From contig JBOFYY010000110.1 of the NCBI GenBank assembly GCA_051654905.1, positions 1 to 64,000 on the forward strand: a DNA stretch of 64,000 nt, written 5' to 3'. The position numbers and the translations under genes are program-made. Numbering within the stretch: position 1 is the first letter of the stretch; every line of letters begins with the position of its first letter. The notes below the pieces were generated by a model that had not been told where the DNA came from, made no database searches, and worked only from the letters and a program-made list of their open reading frames with translations. This DNA is from JBOFIQ01 sp051654905 (GTDB lineage Bacteria; Actinomycetota; Actinomycetes; Propionibacteriales; Propionibacteriaceae). This document shows positions 44,005-52,897 of the stretch, piece by piece.

Positions 44005-45827
44005 GACTTAGTTGGTGTGGGAGTTACTGGTGCAGCAGATGTAGCTGCTGAAGGAGTAGGAGTGCTGCTAGCAGTAGCTGAAGGGGTCGCTTTATTACCT
44101 ACTGTGATAGTAATAGTTGTGGTCTTAGAAACTGAAACACCATATCCAGGAGATTGATCTGTAACTATTTCGTTAGGTAATGAGCCAGGATTCTCAACTT
44201 TATGAATATCTACGAATCCAGCCTTAGCTAATTCGGCTTGCGCTTCTTCCCAAGTCATACCGCGAACATTTGGGACAGTTGCTTTCCCGGTTGCTACTGA
44301 AAGAATTATAGTACTTCCCTTCACCACGGGAGAACCTTCTCCAGGGCTAAGAGATACGACAGAATTAGCCACTGCTGTTGCGGGCTCAGTTGTGGCAGGT
44401 TGTTGCTGAACTTTGAACCCTAAGTCGGTCAGAGTTTTGGTGGCAGATTCAGCAGTATTACCGACCATACCTGATGGAATAGTGACTGTTTCTGGACCGG
44501 AATTGATAGTGATTGTGACTGGGGAACCTTTAGCAACATTTGTACGTGATGTTGGATCTTGAATGAGAACGAGTCCTTTTGTATCAGCAGGACCAGTCAC
44601 TGTTTTTACGACTACCGTAAGACCTGCCTGATCTAGAAAAGTCTTTGCTTGAGCTTCAGTCAGATTTAGAACCATCGGTACTGCTACTTGCTCAGCTACT
44701 GGTGCTTGACGAGACTTCATCAAAGCCCAACCGCCCCATACTAATCCGCCCAGAAGTATTAAGGACAAGAATGTCACAAGTGCAGCTACAAAAGGATTAG
44801 TGCTCTTTTTTGGGGGTATTGCTGGCGGTATCTGAGTAGTTGTTGCTACGGTGGTACTTTCTACCTTAGCAGCTGGGATTACAGCTGTGTTAGTAGCTGC
44901 TGCAGGAGATACCGGTGGTAAAACTTGGGTAGCTTCACTCGTGAAAACAGTGGGAATGCTAGCGGTAACTTCGTGCCCAGAAAGTACCCGCTGGATATCG
45001 TCCTTCATGGCTTGAGCATTTTGATAGCGGTCAGCAGGATCTTTGGTTAACGACGTTAGAACGATCGCATCCATTGCTGGAGTGATCGATGAATCGTCAG
45101 CAATTTTCGAGGGCGCAATAGGTGTTTCTCGAACATGTTGGTAAGCAACAGAAACTGGAGAATCACCTTGGAAAGGTGGTCGATGAGTGAGCAATTCATA
45201 TAGGAGACAACCTGCTGAATAAATATCAGAGCGAGCATCAACAGTTTCACCACGAGCTTGTTCAGGAGAAAGATATTGGGCAGTACCGATAACAGCTGCA
45301 GTTTGTGTCATCGTCGCTGAAGTATCAGCAACGGCTCGGGCAATACCAAAATCCATGACTTTGACTTGTCCAGTTTTGGTCAGCATAACGTTAGCTGGTT
45401 TGATATCGCGGTGGATAATGCCAGACTTGTGGCTATAACTAAGGGCATCAAGAACACCGGCAGTAAGTTCCAGCGCACGTTCAGGCAGGATTTTACGACC
45501 GTCGCGAAGAATATCTCGGAGCGTGCTGCCTTCTACCAATTCCATCACAATATAAGGAATTTCAGATCCGCTAACGGGGTCATGACGTACGCCAGTGTCG
45601 TAGACCGAAACAATAGTGGGATGGTTTAATCCAGCTGCAGAATGTGCTTCGCGGCGGAAGCGAGCTTGGAAGAGTGGATCTCCAGCAAGATCAGTACGCA
45701 ATAGTTTGATTGCAACATCACGCTTAAGGCGACGGTCATGGGCTCGGCGGACTTCAGCCATGCCACCACGTCCGATGATGTCACCAAGCTCGTAGCGATC
45801 ACTAAGAATAATTGGGTCATCAGTCAT
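44001..45827 (-). CDS. pknB: serine/threonine protein kinase PknB with three PASTA domains
   Basis: A 608-residue receptor-type kinase. The kinase domain (about 10-270) has GRGGMAEVRRA, catalytic HRDIKPANVML, and the DFG/activation loop VMDFGIARAVADTSATMTQ. A juxtamembrane region rich in Pro, Ala and Thr and a membrane segment (about 344-366) follow. Three PASTA repeats (about 378-580) lie outside, then a Ser/Thr/Pro-rich tail. PASTA domains bind muropeptides or lipid II and tune wall growth. Mycobacterial PknB has four PASTA domains; this one has three. No pknA accompanies it here. It starts 76 bp after pbpA ends and overlaps the DUF881 start. Confidence 0.95.
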   Translation of the reverse strand: MTDDPIILSDRYELGDIIGRGGMAEVRRAHDRRLKRDVAIKLLRTDLAGDPLFQARFRREAHSAAGLNHPTIVSVYDTGVRHDPVSGSEIPYIVMELVEGSTLRDILRDGRKILPERALELTAGVLDALSYSHKSGIIHRDIKPANVMLTKTGQVKVMDFGIARAVADTSATMTQTAAVIGTAQYLSPEQARGETVDARSDIYSAGCLLYELLTHRPPFQGDSPVSVAYQHVRETPIAPSKIADDSSITPAMDAIVLTSLTKDPADRYQNAQAMKDDIQRVLSGHEVTASIPTVFTSEATQVLPPVSPAAATNTAVIPAAKVESTTVATTTQIPPAIPPKKSTNPFVAALVTFLSLILLGGLVWGGWALMKSRQAPVAEQVAVPMVLNLTEAQAKTFLDQAGLTVVVKTVTGPADTKGLVLIQDPTSRTNVAKGSPVTITINSGPETVTIPSGMVGNTAESATKTLTDLGFKVQQQPATTEPATAVANSVVSLSPGEGSPVVKGSTIILSVATGKATVPNVRGMTWEEAQAELAKAGFVDIHKVENPGSLPNEIVTDQSPGYGVSVSKTTTITITVGNKATPSATASSTPTPSAATSAAPVTPTPTKS

Positions 45828-45902
45828 AGTTGCGTGCTCCTTTTGGAAAGCTGTAAATCTAGAGTTTCCGGGTCAGGAAGAATATCGAAATGAAATTGAG
45901 TA

Positions 45903-47351
45903 TTAGCCAAGGCTGGCCGCCAATACTTTTTGTGCGATAGGTGAAGCAATGGAATAGCCAGCATGAAGCTGCGCATCAGAGGTATACCCGACACTTTCTT
46001 CCACAAAAACTGCTACGGCAATCCGAGGATTTTGGCTAGGGCCGTAAGCAACATACCAGCCATAAGGGTTTTTGGAATCACCATGTTCGGCAGTACCAGT
46101 TTTTCCACCAGTAGCTACGCCTGGAACTTGGGCTAGCGTGCCAGAACCTTTAGTAACTACATTTCTCATCATCTGTTGTAGCAATTTGGCATTGTCGGCA
46201 CTCATTGCTTGACTTAACTTACTAGGTTCAGTTTCTTCAATAGTCTCTAGATTCGGGCCTTTTACAGACTTAACTAGATAAGGTTTCATTAGCGTACCGT
46301 TGTTAGCAATAGCTCCAGCTATCATTGCCATTTGCAGTGGAGTTGAGTTGACATCGTATTGTCCGATAGCAGACATCATGACTTGAGCATTGCTCATATT
46401 GCTAGGGAACTGAGATGAAACTCCGCTAAGTTCTGGCAAAAAACTTTGCCCAAAACCAAATTTGCTAGCTTGCTCAGCTAACTTACTTTCCCCTAGCTCA
46501 AGTCCTAAATTAGCGAAAGTAGTATTACAGGAAAGCTGTAGTGCTCGGTCAATACTTTGTTGAGTGTTGCCGCAGCGAGAATCTTGATTACCTAGCGTAT
46601 TTGTTGTTTGCGGAAGAGTGAGTTCGCTAGGAGTAGCCACCAAAGTTTCAGGCTTTTTACCAGCTTCTAGGGCGGCTGCTACCGTCACTAATTTGAAAGT
46701 AGAGCCAGGTGGGTAAATCTCGCGCACTGCCCGATTTGTGAGCGGAACATTAGGATCCTTTTCAAGATTCGTAGCAGCTTCACTAGCGGCAGCAAAATCA
46801 TGAGTGGCTAGCTGGTTCGGGTCGAAAGTGGGAGTAGTTAGCAGAGCTAAAATTGCGCCAGTTTGTGGATCTAGCGCGACTATAGCTCCCTTATTCTTTC
46901 CCATCGCATTCACGGCTGCTTCTTGGATTTTAGGAACTATAGTGGTTTCGACGCTAGCGCCCTTGGGTTCTTTCCCAGACATTTGATCTATCAAACGCTG
47001 CATCCACTGGCTGTCGGAAGTACCAGCTAGCTGAGAAGAATAACTTCGCTCTAGCGCAGTAGCCCCATAGTTGTAAGCAAAATAGCCAGTGACAGATGCG
47101 TAGACAGAGCCTTGCGGATAGGAGCGCTGATATTCGAAACGGTCGTTACTGGCTTTACTTTTGGCAATAGCAAGAGTGCCAGCCAGAATCGGGCCACGAT
47201 TCTGCGTAAACTCTGCGTCGTGAACTCGTCCGTTGTAAGGGCTGGAATGTAGCTGCTGATGCCGCACGACGGTAGTTAAAGTTAGGTTCCCAAGTAGCAG
47301 AGCAAACATTATCGCAATAACTAAAGCGACACGACGGATCGGACGGTTCAT
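45903..47351 (-). CDS. pbpA: penicillin-binding protein PbpA (class B)
   Basis: A 482-residue class B transpeptidase anchored by an N-terminal membrane segment (about 8-30). Transpeptidase motifs: STFK in YPPGSTFKLVTVAAAL (catalytic Ser), SCN in LQLSCNTTFANLG, and KTGT in GGKTGTAEHG. It cross-links peptidoglycan during growth or septation, pairing with the SEDS glycosyltransferase encoded directly upstream. Its ATG overlaps the ftsW/rodA stop (ATGA), as usual in actinobacteria. Confidence 0.95.
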   Translation of the reverse strand: MNRPIRRVALVIAIMFALLLGNLTLTTVVRHQQLHSSPYNGRVHDAEFTQNRGPILAGTLAIAKSKASNDRFEYQRSYPQGSVYASVTGYFAYNYGATALERSYSSQLAGTSDSQWMQRLIDQMSGKEPKGASVETTIVPKIQEAAVNAMGKNKGAIVALDPQTGAILALLTTPTFDPNQLATHDFAAASEAATNLEKDPNVPLTNRAVREIYPPGSTFKLVTVAAALEAGKKPETLVATPSELTLPQTTNTLGNQDSRCGNTQQSIDRALQLSCNTTFANLGLELGESKLAEQASKFGFGQSFLPELSGVSSQFPSNMSNAQVMMSAIGQYDVNSTPLQMAMIAGAIANNGTLMKPYLVKSVKGPNLETIEETEPSKLSQAMSADNAKLLQQMMRNVVTKGSGTLAQVPGVATGGKTGTAEHGDSKNPYGWYVAYGPSQNPRIAVAVFVEESVGYTSDAQLHAGYSIASPIAQKVLAASLG

Positions 47352-48793
47352 CGTGATATCACCTGCGTCTGGTGGTTTTGCTCCGAAAATGATGGCAGAG
47401 AAGCGGTACTAGGTACGGTCGGAACTAACTGTGTTTGTTGATTATCTTCTGGTGTTGTAACTAATGCTTGCTGCACCGTAACAGGACGACGAGCATAGTG
47501 GCTGACGATTAGCAGAAGTGCAATGAGAACCCAGTTAGCTACCAGTGAAGTACCACCTTGGGACATGAAAGGAGTGGTGAGTCCAGTAAGCGGAATTAAC
47601 CGGGTAACCCCACCTATAATGGCGAAAACCTGCAATGCGAAAGCAAAAGAAAGACCAGAAACAAGTAACTTTCCGAAAGGTTCTCGCGAGATAAGAGCAG
47701 TTCGCAGTCCGCGAGCGATGATAATGCTGTAGATCATCAGGACTGCAAACATACCTACCAAACCTAATTCTTCACCAAGAGAGGTGAAGATCATGTCAGA
47801 TTTAGCCAGTGGGACCCGCCATGCAGAACCTAAACCTAGGCCAGTTCCAGAGATACCGCCCCAATCAATCCCAAACTGAGCCTGAATTATTTGTAGATTG
47901 TGGTCGTAGTCCTCGAAAGGGTACAGCCATGCATCGACGCGACGCTGAACGTGCCCGAAGGTACGCCAAGCAAAAAGGGCTGCCGCAACGAAAAGCACGG
48001 ATCCCAGAATTGGCCAACTGGGACGCTCGGTTGCGATATAGAGCATTGAAACGAACAGGCCGAAGAAAAGTAGCGATGTGCCTAGATCTGTCTCAAAAAC
48101 TAGAACGCTGACAGCAACAACCCACATGATCAGGATCGGCCCTAAATCCCGGGCGCGAGGAAAATCAATACCAAAAAGATGTCGGCCAGAAAGGCTGAGA
48201 ACGTCACGCTTTTCAACAAGATATCCAGCGAAAGCTAACGCCAACACAATTTTAGCTATTTCAGCAGGCTGGAATGAGAGCGGACCAAAATGAATCCAGA
48301 TCCGAGCCCCAAATTTTTCTTGCCCTACCCCAGGCACTAGCGGTAGCAATAAAAGAACAAGTCCCAAGATGAAAAGAAGATAGGGGAAGCGTCCCAACGG
48401 ACGGTGATCACGAACCAAAGCTAAAACAACAATGAATGCGATCAGTGATAAGACAGTCCACATGAGTTGCTGCTGAGCGGCATGGTTGTATCCTTCGCGA
48501 GATGCAAGGTCAAGCCGATTGATAGTGACTAGCCCAAGGCCATTAAGTAGTAATGCACAAGGAAGCAGCACTGGGTCGGCGTAGGGTAGTAAAAATCGTA
48601 CTGCCAGATGAGCGACGACGCCCAACGTCAGCCATGCTCCAGCTAATAATGACCAAAACTGTGGGAAAGGCTCTTGGATATTCCAATAAGTCACCAAGAA
48701 ACCAGCTAACGAAATAAGCTGGGCAACAATCACTAAAAATAGCTCGACGTTGCGACGCTTCCGGTAGCTATACACAGTATCGCTGGAGGACAT
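47348..48793 (-). CDS. rodA: SEDS-family peptidoglycan polymerase (FtsW/RodA)
   Basis: A 481-residue membrane protein with about 12 membrane segments of the FtsW/RodA/SpoVE family, which polymerise lipid II. Signatures include GVGQEKFGARIWIHFGPLSF, FQPAEIAKIVLALAFAGYL, DLGTSLLFFG and GLTTPFMSQGG. The cytoplasmic C-terminal tail is polar. In the pknB clusters of actinobacteria the gene is called rodA (or ftsW-like); I keep rodA. It overlaps pbpA and starts 3 bp after the pstP stop. Confidence 0.92.
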   Translation of the reverse strand: MSSSDTVYSYRKRRNVELFLVIVAQLISLAGFLVTYWNIQEPFPQFWSLLAGAWLTLGVVAHLAVRFLLPYADPVLLPCALLLNGLGLVTINRLDLASREGYNHAAQQQLMWTVLSLIAFIVVLALVRDHRPLGRFPYLLFILGLVLLLLPLVPGVGQEKFGARIWIHFGPLSFQPAEIAKIVLALAFAGYLVEKRDVLSLSGRHLFGIDFPRARDLGPILIMWVVAVSVLVFETDLGTSLLFFGLFVSMLYIATERPSWPILGSVLFVAAALFAWRTFGHVQRRVDAWLYPFEDYDHNLQIIQAQFGIDWGGISGTGLGLGSAWRVPLAKSDMIFTSLGEELGLVGMFAVLMIYSIIIARGLRTALISREPFGKLLVSGLSFAFALQVFAIIGGVTRLIPLTGLTTPFMSQGGTSLVANWVLIALLLIVSHYARRPVTVQQALVTTPEDNQQTQLVPTVPSTASLPSFSEQNHQTQVISR

Positions 48794-48795
48794 GA

Positions 48796-50199
48796 CTAGC
48801 AGCCCTCAATGGGGTTGGGGCTAGGTGTTGGAGTGGGAGTTGGTGTTGCTGTTGGATCTGGCGCCGGTGATGAGGTAGCACTCTCTGATGGAGGAGCAGT
48901 TACCGTAATCGTAGGGGGTGCGCTCGTCGGTGTAGGACTAGGAGCAACGGTGGCTCTGGATCGTTCTTGGCGCTGATGTAAGCAAGCTTGAGCAGCAGAT
49001 TTCAACTCAGTTACCGTCTGCTGGAGAGACTCTGCCGAACCGCTAGTGAAATCATTACCGATTACTCGAGTGGCATAACCTTTAGGGAGATCAGAAGTAA
49101 CAACATCGGTAGTTGATAGTGGAGAAGACAGCTGCCAGGAGCCGATCTTGCCGGGGATTCCTCGATAAATTGTGACGCGATCTTGGGAATCACCCAGATA
49201 GTAGCGAGAATTGGCGTAATAGTATCCACCGCCGATTAACGCTGCCACGCTACCGATAGCTAATAGCAGCAACAGAATAAACCGTGCTAGCCAACGATGC
49301 TTTTTTCGAGCTTTCTTAGGAGCTGAATCAGACTCTTCTTTGAGCTGTTTAGCGGCAGCAAGCGGAGTGATCGCGGCAGCTGTAGCAGCAAGAGGATTAG
49401 TTATGGTTGCATTATTGAGAGTGGGGATAGTTACATTCTCGGCAGCTCCTAAAACTAAAGAATCAGGAATACTGCTGGGGGCGTTTTTAGTGACATCAGC
49501 TAGCACGATAGTGATGTTGTCAGAGCCGCCCTCTTCATGCGCGGCAGCAACAAGATATTTAAGCGACTGATCTGGATCTGTTATTTCCATTCCAGCGAAA
49601 ATTACATCATCGTCGACCAGTCCGCATAGCCCATCAGAGCAGAACATAATACGATCACCATCTTGCAAGCGCACATGGAAAAGATCAGGAGTATTTGCTG
49701 GCTGGCCGTTAAGAACTTTCAGTAATAGTGAACGATGTGGATGATGGGGGGCATCCTCGGCAGAGATCCGACCTTCATCAACAAGCGACTGTACCCATGT
49801 ATGGTCTTTAGTGAGACGAGAAATCTCCCCATCTCGCAACAGATAACTTCGCGAATCACCAATATGTGCGATCCCGATACGGTCGCCATCAAAAAGACCA
49901 CCGCAAACAGTTGTTCCCATACCTTCAAGATCTGGGTTCTCGCTAACAAGATCAGCGATATGGTGATTAGCTTGCGCAACCGCTATCTCAAGAGCGTCGA
50001 GCATATCGGTGTTGGAATCCCATGCGATATCGGCTTTTTTGAGATCAGCAACAGCCACTGCAGACGCAAGATCACCTGCTGCTGCACCACCCATACCGTC
50101 AGCAACAAGAAGCATGGTAGACGAAGCATAGGCAGAATCTTGATTATTCTTGCGAACCAAACCAATTTCAGAATGAGTTACGTATGAAAGATGCAACAT
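48796..50199 (-). CDS. pstP: PP2C-family protein phosphatase PstP
   Basis: A 467-residue phosphatase. The catalytic PP2C domain (about 1-235) has EIGLVRKNNQDS, VADGMGGAAAGDLAS, GTTVCGG, MFCSDGL and GGSDNITIVLAD, giving the full Mg/Mn-binding set. A membrane segment (about 305-330) and an outside domain of about 80 residues follow. The tail is rich in Thr, Pro and Ser and ends PNPIEGC, with another Cys earlier (CLHQRQERS). PstP removes phosphates from PknB and its substrates. It lies 2 bp after fhaB in the same transcript. Confidence 0.94.
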   Translation of the reverse strand: MLHLSYVTHSEIGLVRKNNQDSAYASSTMLLVADGMGGAAAGDLASAVAVADLKKADIAWDSNTDMLDALEIAVAQANHHIADLVSENPDLEGMGTTVCGGLFDGDRIGIAHIGDSRSYLLRDGEISRLTKDHTWVQSLVDEGRISAEDAPHHPHRSLLLKVLNGQPANTPDLFHVRLQDGDRIMFCSDGLCGLVDDDVIFAGMEITDPDQSLKYLVAAAHEEGGSDNITIVLADVTKNAPSSIPDSLVLGAAENVTIPTLNNATITNPLAATAAAITPLAAAKQLKEESDSAPKKARKKHRWLARFILLLLLAIGSVAALIGGGYYYANSRYYLGDSQDRVTIYRGIPGKIGSWQLSSPLSTTDVVTSDLPKGYATRVIGNDFTSGSAESLQQTVTELKSAAQACLHQRQERSRATVAPSPTPTSAPPTITVTAPPSESATSSPAPDPTATPTPTPTPSPNPIEGC

Positions 50200-50200
50200 A

Positions 50201-50659
50201 TTAGGACACCAACTTCATTACTGTTTGCCCAATACGAAGAGTGTCTTGCAACCCGAAAGAGGTTGGAGCGGTGATGCGATGTTCGTTGATGAAAGTACCA
50301 TTCGTAGAACCAAAATCCTCAACATAAAAACCACCATCCCCATCAGATTGCAAAGTAGCATGCCGGGTTGAGACGTAGTCATCATCAAGAACTAAAGTGG
50401 ATGTGGGATTGCGACCGATATCTATGGGGTGAGTCAGGCCTACTTCAAGGCCAGCTTGTCGTCCTTCGATAATTGCTAGTGCGCGAGGAATCGCATTAAC
50501 TTGGCTAGCGCGTTTTTGTTTTTTCGGCGCACTTTCGCTATCAGCATCAGAAGGTTTATTGGAAAGATCAGTTCGTATTACTCGCGCCACGATTAGAACA
50601 AAAAGCCATAGCAGGATAAGAAAACCGATCTTAACTCCAATGATGACAAGATCACCCAT
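50201..50659 (-). CDS. fhaB: FHA-domain protein FhaB (FipA-like)
   Basis: A 152-residue protein with an N-terminal membrane segment (about 4-24), a basic linker, and a C-terminal FHA domain (about 75-152): IDIGRNPTSTLVLDDDYVST and FGSTNGTFINEHRI contain the phospho-Thr-binding Arg, Ser and Asn positions. FHA domains read phospho-Thr marks set by PknB. In mycobacteria this protein links kinase signalling to division through FtsZ and FtsQ. It sits between fhaA and pstP with very short spacers. Confidence 0.92.
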   Translation of the reverse strand: MGDLVIIGVKIGFLILLWLFVLIVARVIRTDLSNKPSDADSESAPKKQKRASQVNAIPRALAIIEGRQAGLEVGLTHPIDIGRNPTSTLVLDDDYVSTRHATLQSDGDGGFYVEDFGSTNGTFINEHRITAPTSFGLQDTLRIGQTVMKLVS

Positions 50660-50662
50660 GGT

Positions 50663-51373
50663 TCACTCAGCCATAGGGGAGTGAACGAGTAGTCGTGTAG
50701 TACCAATTTCGATACGACTACCAGATTTCAACGTGGCATGATCCACTTTGATCCCATCTACGATAATGCCGTTTGTTGATCCGAGATCAACAATTTCGAT
50801 GGTCTTGCCGCTGCCTTGGCCGATAACTGAAATTTGAGCATGGCGACGGGAAATACCAGGATCATTGATCCGAAGATCTGCTTCAGTACCTCTACCGATT
50901 ACTAAACCAGGAGCTACAAGTGGATGTCGAACCCCATTTACTTCAAGAACAAGTCCAGCTTTTCGTATCTGATCTTGTTCATTTTCGCGCGGGTCATCGT
51001 GGGCTGCGACAGCTTCAGAGGTCACAGTGAAACGTCCTGTGGGAAGTGACTTTTCTCGAACATAGCGAATAGTAATAGGACCGTTGAATACGTAGCCATT
51101 GTCGTTAGCGTGTTCTCGTAACTCAGGAATGATCTCAGAATTAAGGGTTTTTGAGTATGGAGTGAGTCTTTCATAGTCATGATTGGACAGACCTACAACA
51201 AACTCATTGGGGACAAGACGCTTATCGCGTGCCAGGATTTTAGCTTCAGAATCAAGTTCTCGTTGGAGACGAGCAGCTATCTCAACTGGTTGTACCTCTC
51301 CCTTGAACGCACGCGCAAACACGCTGGAAACGGCACCTTCGATGCGCTTCTCGATCTTGTCGAATGCACCCAT
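50663..51373 (-). CDS. fhaA: FHA-domain protein FhaA with DUF3662 domain
   Basis: A 236-residue protein. The N-terminal DUF3662 domain (about 1-120) begins MGAFDKIEKRIEGAVSSVFA and contains PVEIAARLQRELDSEA. The C-terminal FHA domain (about 150-236) has LVIGRGTEADLRINDPGISR and DLGSTNGIIVDG. Mycobacterial FhaA is longer, with a large disordered linker; here the linker is short. It is the first protein gene of the leftward fhaA-fhaB-pstP-rodA-pbpA-pknB block and lies next to a family A palindrome and the tRNA-Leu gene. Confidence 0.92.
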   Translation of the reverse strand: MGAFDKIEKRIEGAVSSVFARAFKGEVQPVEIAARLQRELDSEAKILARDKRLVPNEFVVGLSNHDYERLTPYSKTLNSEIIPELREHANDNGYVFNGPITIRYVREKSLPTGRFTVTSEAVAAHDDPRENEQDQIRKAGLVLEVNGVRHPLVAPGLVIGRGTEADLRINDPGISRRHAQISVIGQGSGKTIEIVDLGSTNGIIVDGIKVDHATLKSGSRIEIGTTRLLVHSPMAE

Positions 51374-51474
51374 AGCTGCCTCCTCTCATCATCGTCCTAT
51401 TAGGGAATCATCTTCTATCTTAGTCGGTGGTGTGAAGTTATGGCAGTTCCATAGATGCGGGTTGCATAGAGATA

Positions 51475-51551
51475 TCTGCCTCAGATTGCCAAAGATCGCT
51501 AAAAACACCGAAATTAGCCAGCTTTATTGATCTTCGGCAATCTGAGGCAGA
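51475..51551. repeat. family A palindromic repeat, copy 4 (77 bp)
   Basis: Arms TCTGCCTCAGATTGCCAAAG and ATCTTCGGCAATCTGAGGCA lie between the tRNA-Leu terminator and the fhaA promoter region. Here the repeat is upstream of fhaA, about 100 bp before its start. Confidence 0.92.
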
Positions 51552-51563
51552 GTTTGGTATAAA

Positions 51564-51597
51564 AAAGTCCCGAGACAATTAATGTCCCGGGACTTTA
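51564..51597 (-). terminator. terminator of tRNA-Leu
   Basis: A 13-bp stem with one mismatch (51564-51576 with 51584-51596) is followed on the minus strand by six T residues. It starts 5 bp after the 3' end of the tRNA gene. Confidence 0.88.
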
Positions 51598-51601
51598 TCT
51601 G

Positions 51602-51684
51602 TGCGCGAAAGAGGATTTGAACCTCCACGCCCTTGCGGGCACACGGACCTGAACCGTGCGCGTCTGCCGTTCCGCCACTCGCGC
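51602..51684 (-). tRNA. tRNA-Leu (anticodon CAG)
   Basis: An 83-base gene. The acceptor stem GCGCGAG pairs with TTCGCGC, and the discriminator A is at 51602. The anticodon arm is CACGG-TTCAGGT-CCGTG with CAG complementary to 51649-51651. A long variable arm (about CCCGCAAGGGC) marks the class II tRNA, and the T-arm has GGTTCAAAT. CCA is not encoded. It reads CTG codons. A tRNA-Leu beside fhaA also occurs in other actinobacteria. Confidence 0.95.
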
Positions 51685-51759
51685 TTTGCTAGCAAAATCA
51701 GTTAACTCGACCAATTCTAGCACCCAAATTAAGCAGAGAGAAACTGTAATAAATCATTG

Positions 51760-52782
51760 CTAGCTAGGGCAATAAATAGGTGTTGGGCTAGGGGTTGTAG
51801 ATGGTGTTTTACTCGATGGAGTAGGTGTTGGGGTAGGGTCCGGGGTCGCACTAACGGTAGGTCGCGGCACACAGGATGTAGGTGTTGGAGTTGGTAAAGA
51901 TTCAACCGGAGTCGCTTCAGGAGATGGAGAAAGAGTCTCGGAAGCAGAAATATTCTCTGGAGTTGGGGTGGGTGAAGGGGTAGGTTCGATTAGTATCGGA
52001 ATCGAAGTGACAGCTGGAATTGGTTCTACAACTGTAGGGGTCGAAGTTTTAGTATGGGCGCTAGGAGATCCAGTAGTTGGACTAGCTGAAGGAGTAGTTA
52101 TCGACGCTACCGGCATGACAGATCCTACTTTTACTTTAGGATCATTGGTTGTTTCGCCAGTGAGCCAAGTCCAAGGATTCGTGAACCATCCATCAAGAAT
52201 TACTTCAAAATGAAGATGGCATCCGGTGGAGTATCCAGTAGTTCCCATATCGGCAATTACATCGCCCTTTTTCACCTTCTGCCCATCTGTAACTTTGATA
52301 GCGCTGAGGTGAGAGTACGTGGTGAGTAGTTCTTTAGCTTCACTTTGTTCATGCTTAACTACAATGCGGTAGCCGTAATCTCCAGCAGCACCTTGTGAGG
52401 TGACAACACCATCGGCGGCGGCATATATGGGAGAACCGCAAGCTGTAGCAAAGTCAGAACCAGTATGGAAAGCTGGTTTGAAAGTTATCGGGTCAAGTCG
52501 AGGGCCATAAGCCGACGTCATGCTACGAACATCAGTTGGCCAACCAAGTCTGTCAGATACGCGAGGTGCTGGAGCTGGAGAAGCCGTGACGATCGTAGTC
52601 GGATCTAATGAACCACCACGGTTTACGCCAGGAACATTGACAGTAAGAGGTACGGCTGAAGCTGATGCTTGCGGAGAATTCATTGATTGGGCAGAGGCAG
52701 TTATAAGTAATGGGCTGATAGAAATAATTGCCGCACTAGCTATGCCAGGTAGCGCAGACCGAATCGCGGCACAATTCATCAT
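51760..52782 (-). CDS. secreted M23-family peptidase
   Basis: A 340-residue exported protein. The signal segment (about 8-32, IASAAIISISPLLITASA) is followed by an M23 (LytM/lysostaphin) domain (about 85-195) with the zinc ligands in FHTGSDFATACG (His...Asp) and GCHLHFEV (HLH). M23 enzymes cut peptide bridges in peptidoglycan; all visible ligands are intact. The last 130 residues are rich in Pro, Thr and Ser with runs of PTPTP and end in CPS, with a second Cys at SCVPRP, so a disulfide in the tail is possible. There is no clear wall anchor. It lies 75 bp from the tRNA-Leu 5' end. Confidence 0.88.
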   Translation of the reverse strand: MMNCAAIRSALPGIASAAIISISPLLITASAQSMNSPQASASAVPLTVNVPGVNRGGSLDPTTIVTASPAPAPRVSDRLGWPTDVRSMTSAYGPRLDPITFKPAFHTGSDFATACGSPIYAAADGVVTSQGAAGDYGYRIVVKHEQSEAKELLTTYSHLSAIKVTDGQKVKKGDVIADMGTTGYSTGCHLHFEVILDGWFTNPWTWLTGETTNDPKVKVGSVMPVASITTPSASPTTGSPSAHTKTSTPTVVEPIPAVTSIPILIEPTPSPTPTPENISASETLSPSPEATPVESLPTPTPTSCVPRPTVSATPDPTPTPTPSSKTPSTTPSPTPIYCPS

Positions 52783-52897
52783 CCCCCATCTCTTAGTATT
52801 TCTTTATTACTAAACAATCATGACCTGGCAAACACATCTTAGGATATTGATATGAGGAAAACCTGACGTTTTCTTAGACTCTGTTTAGTCTTAGTAC

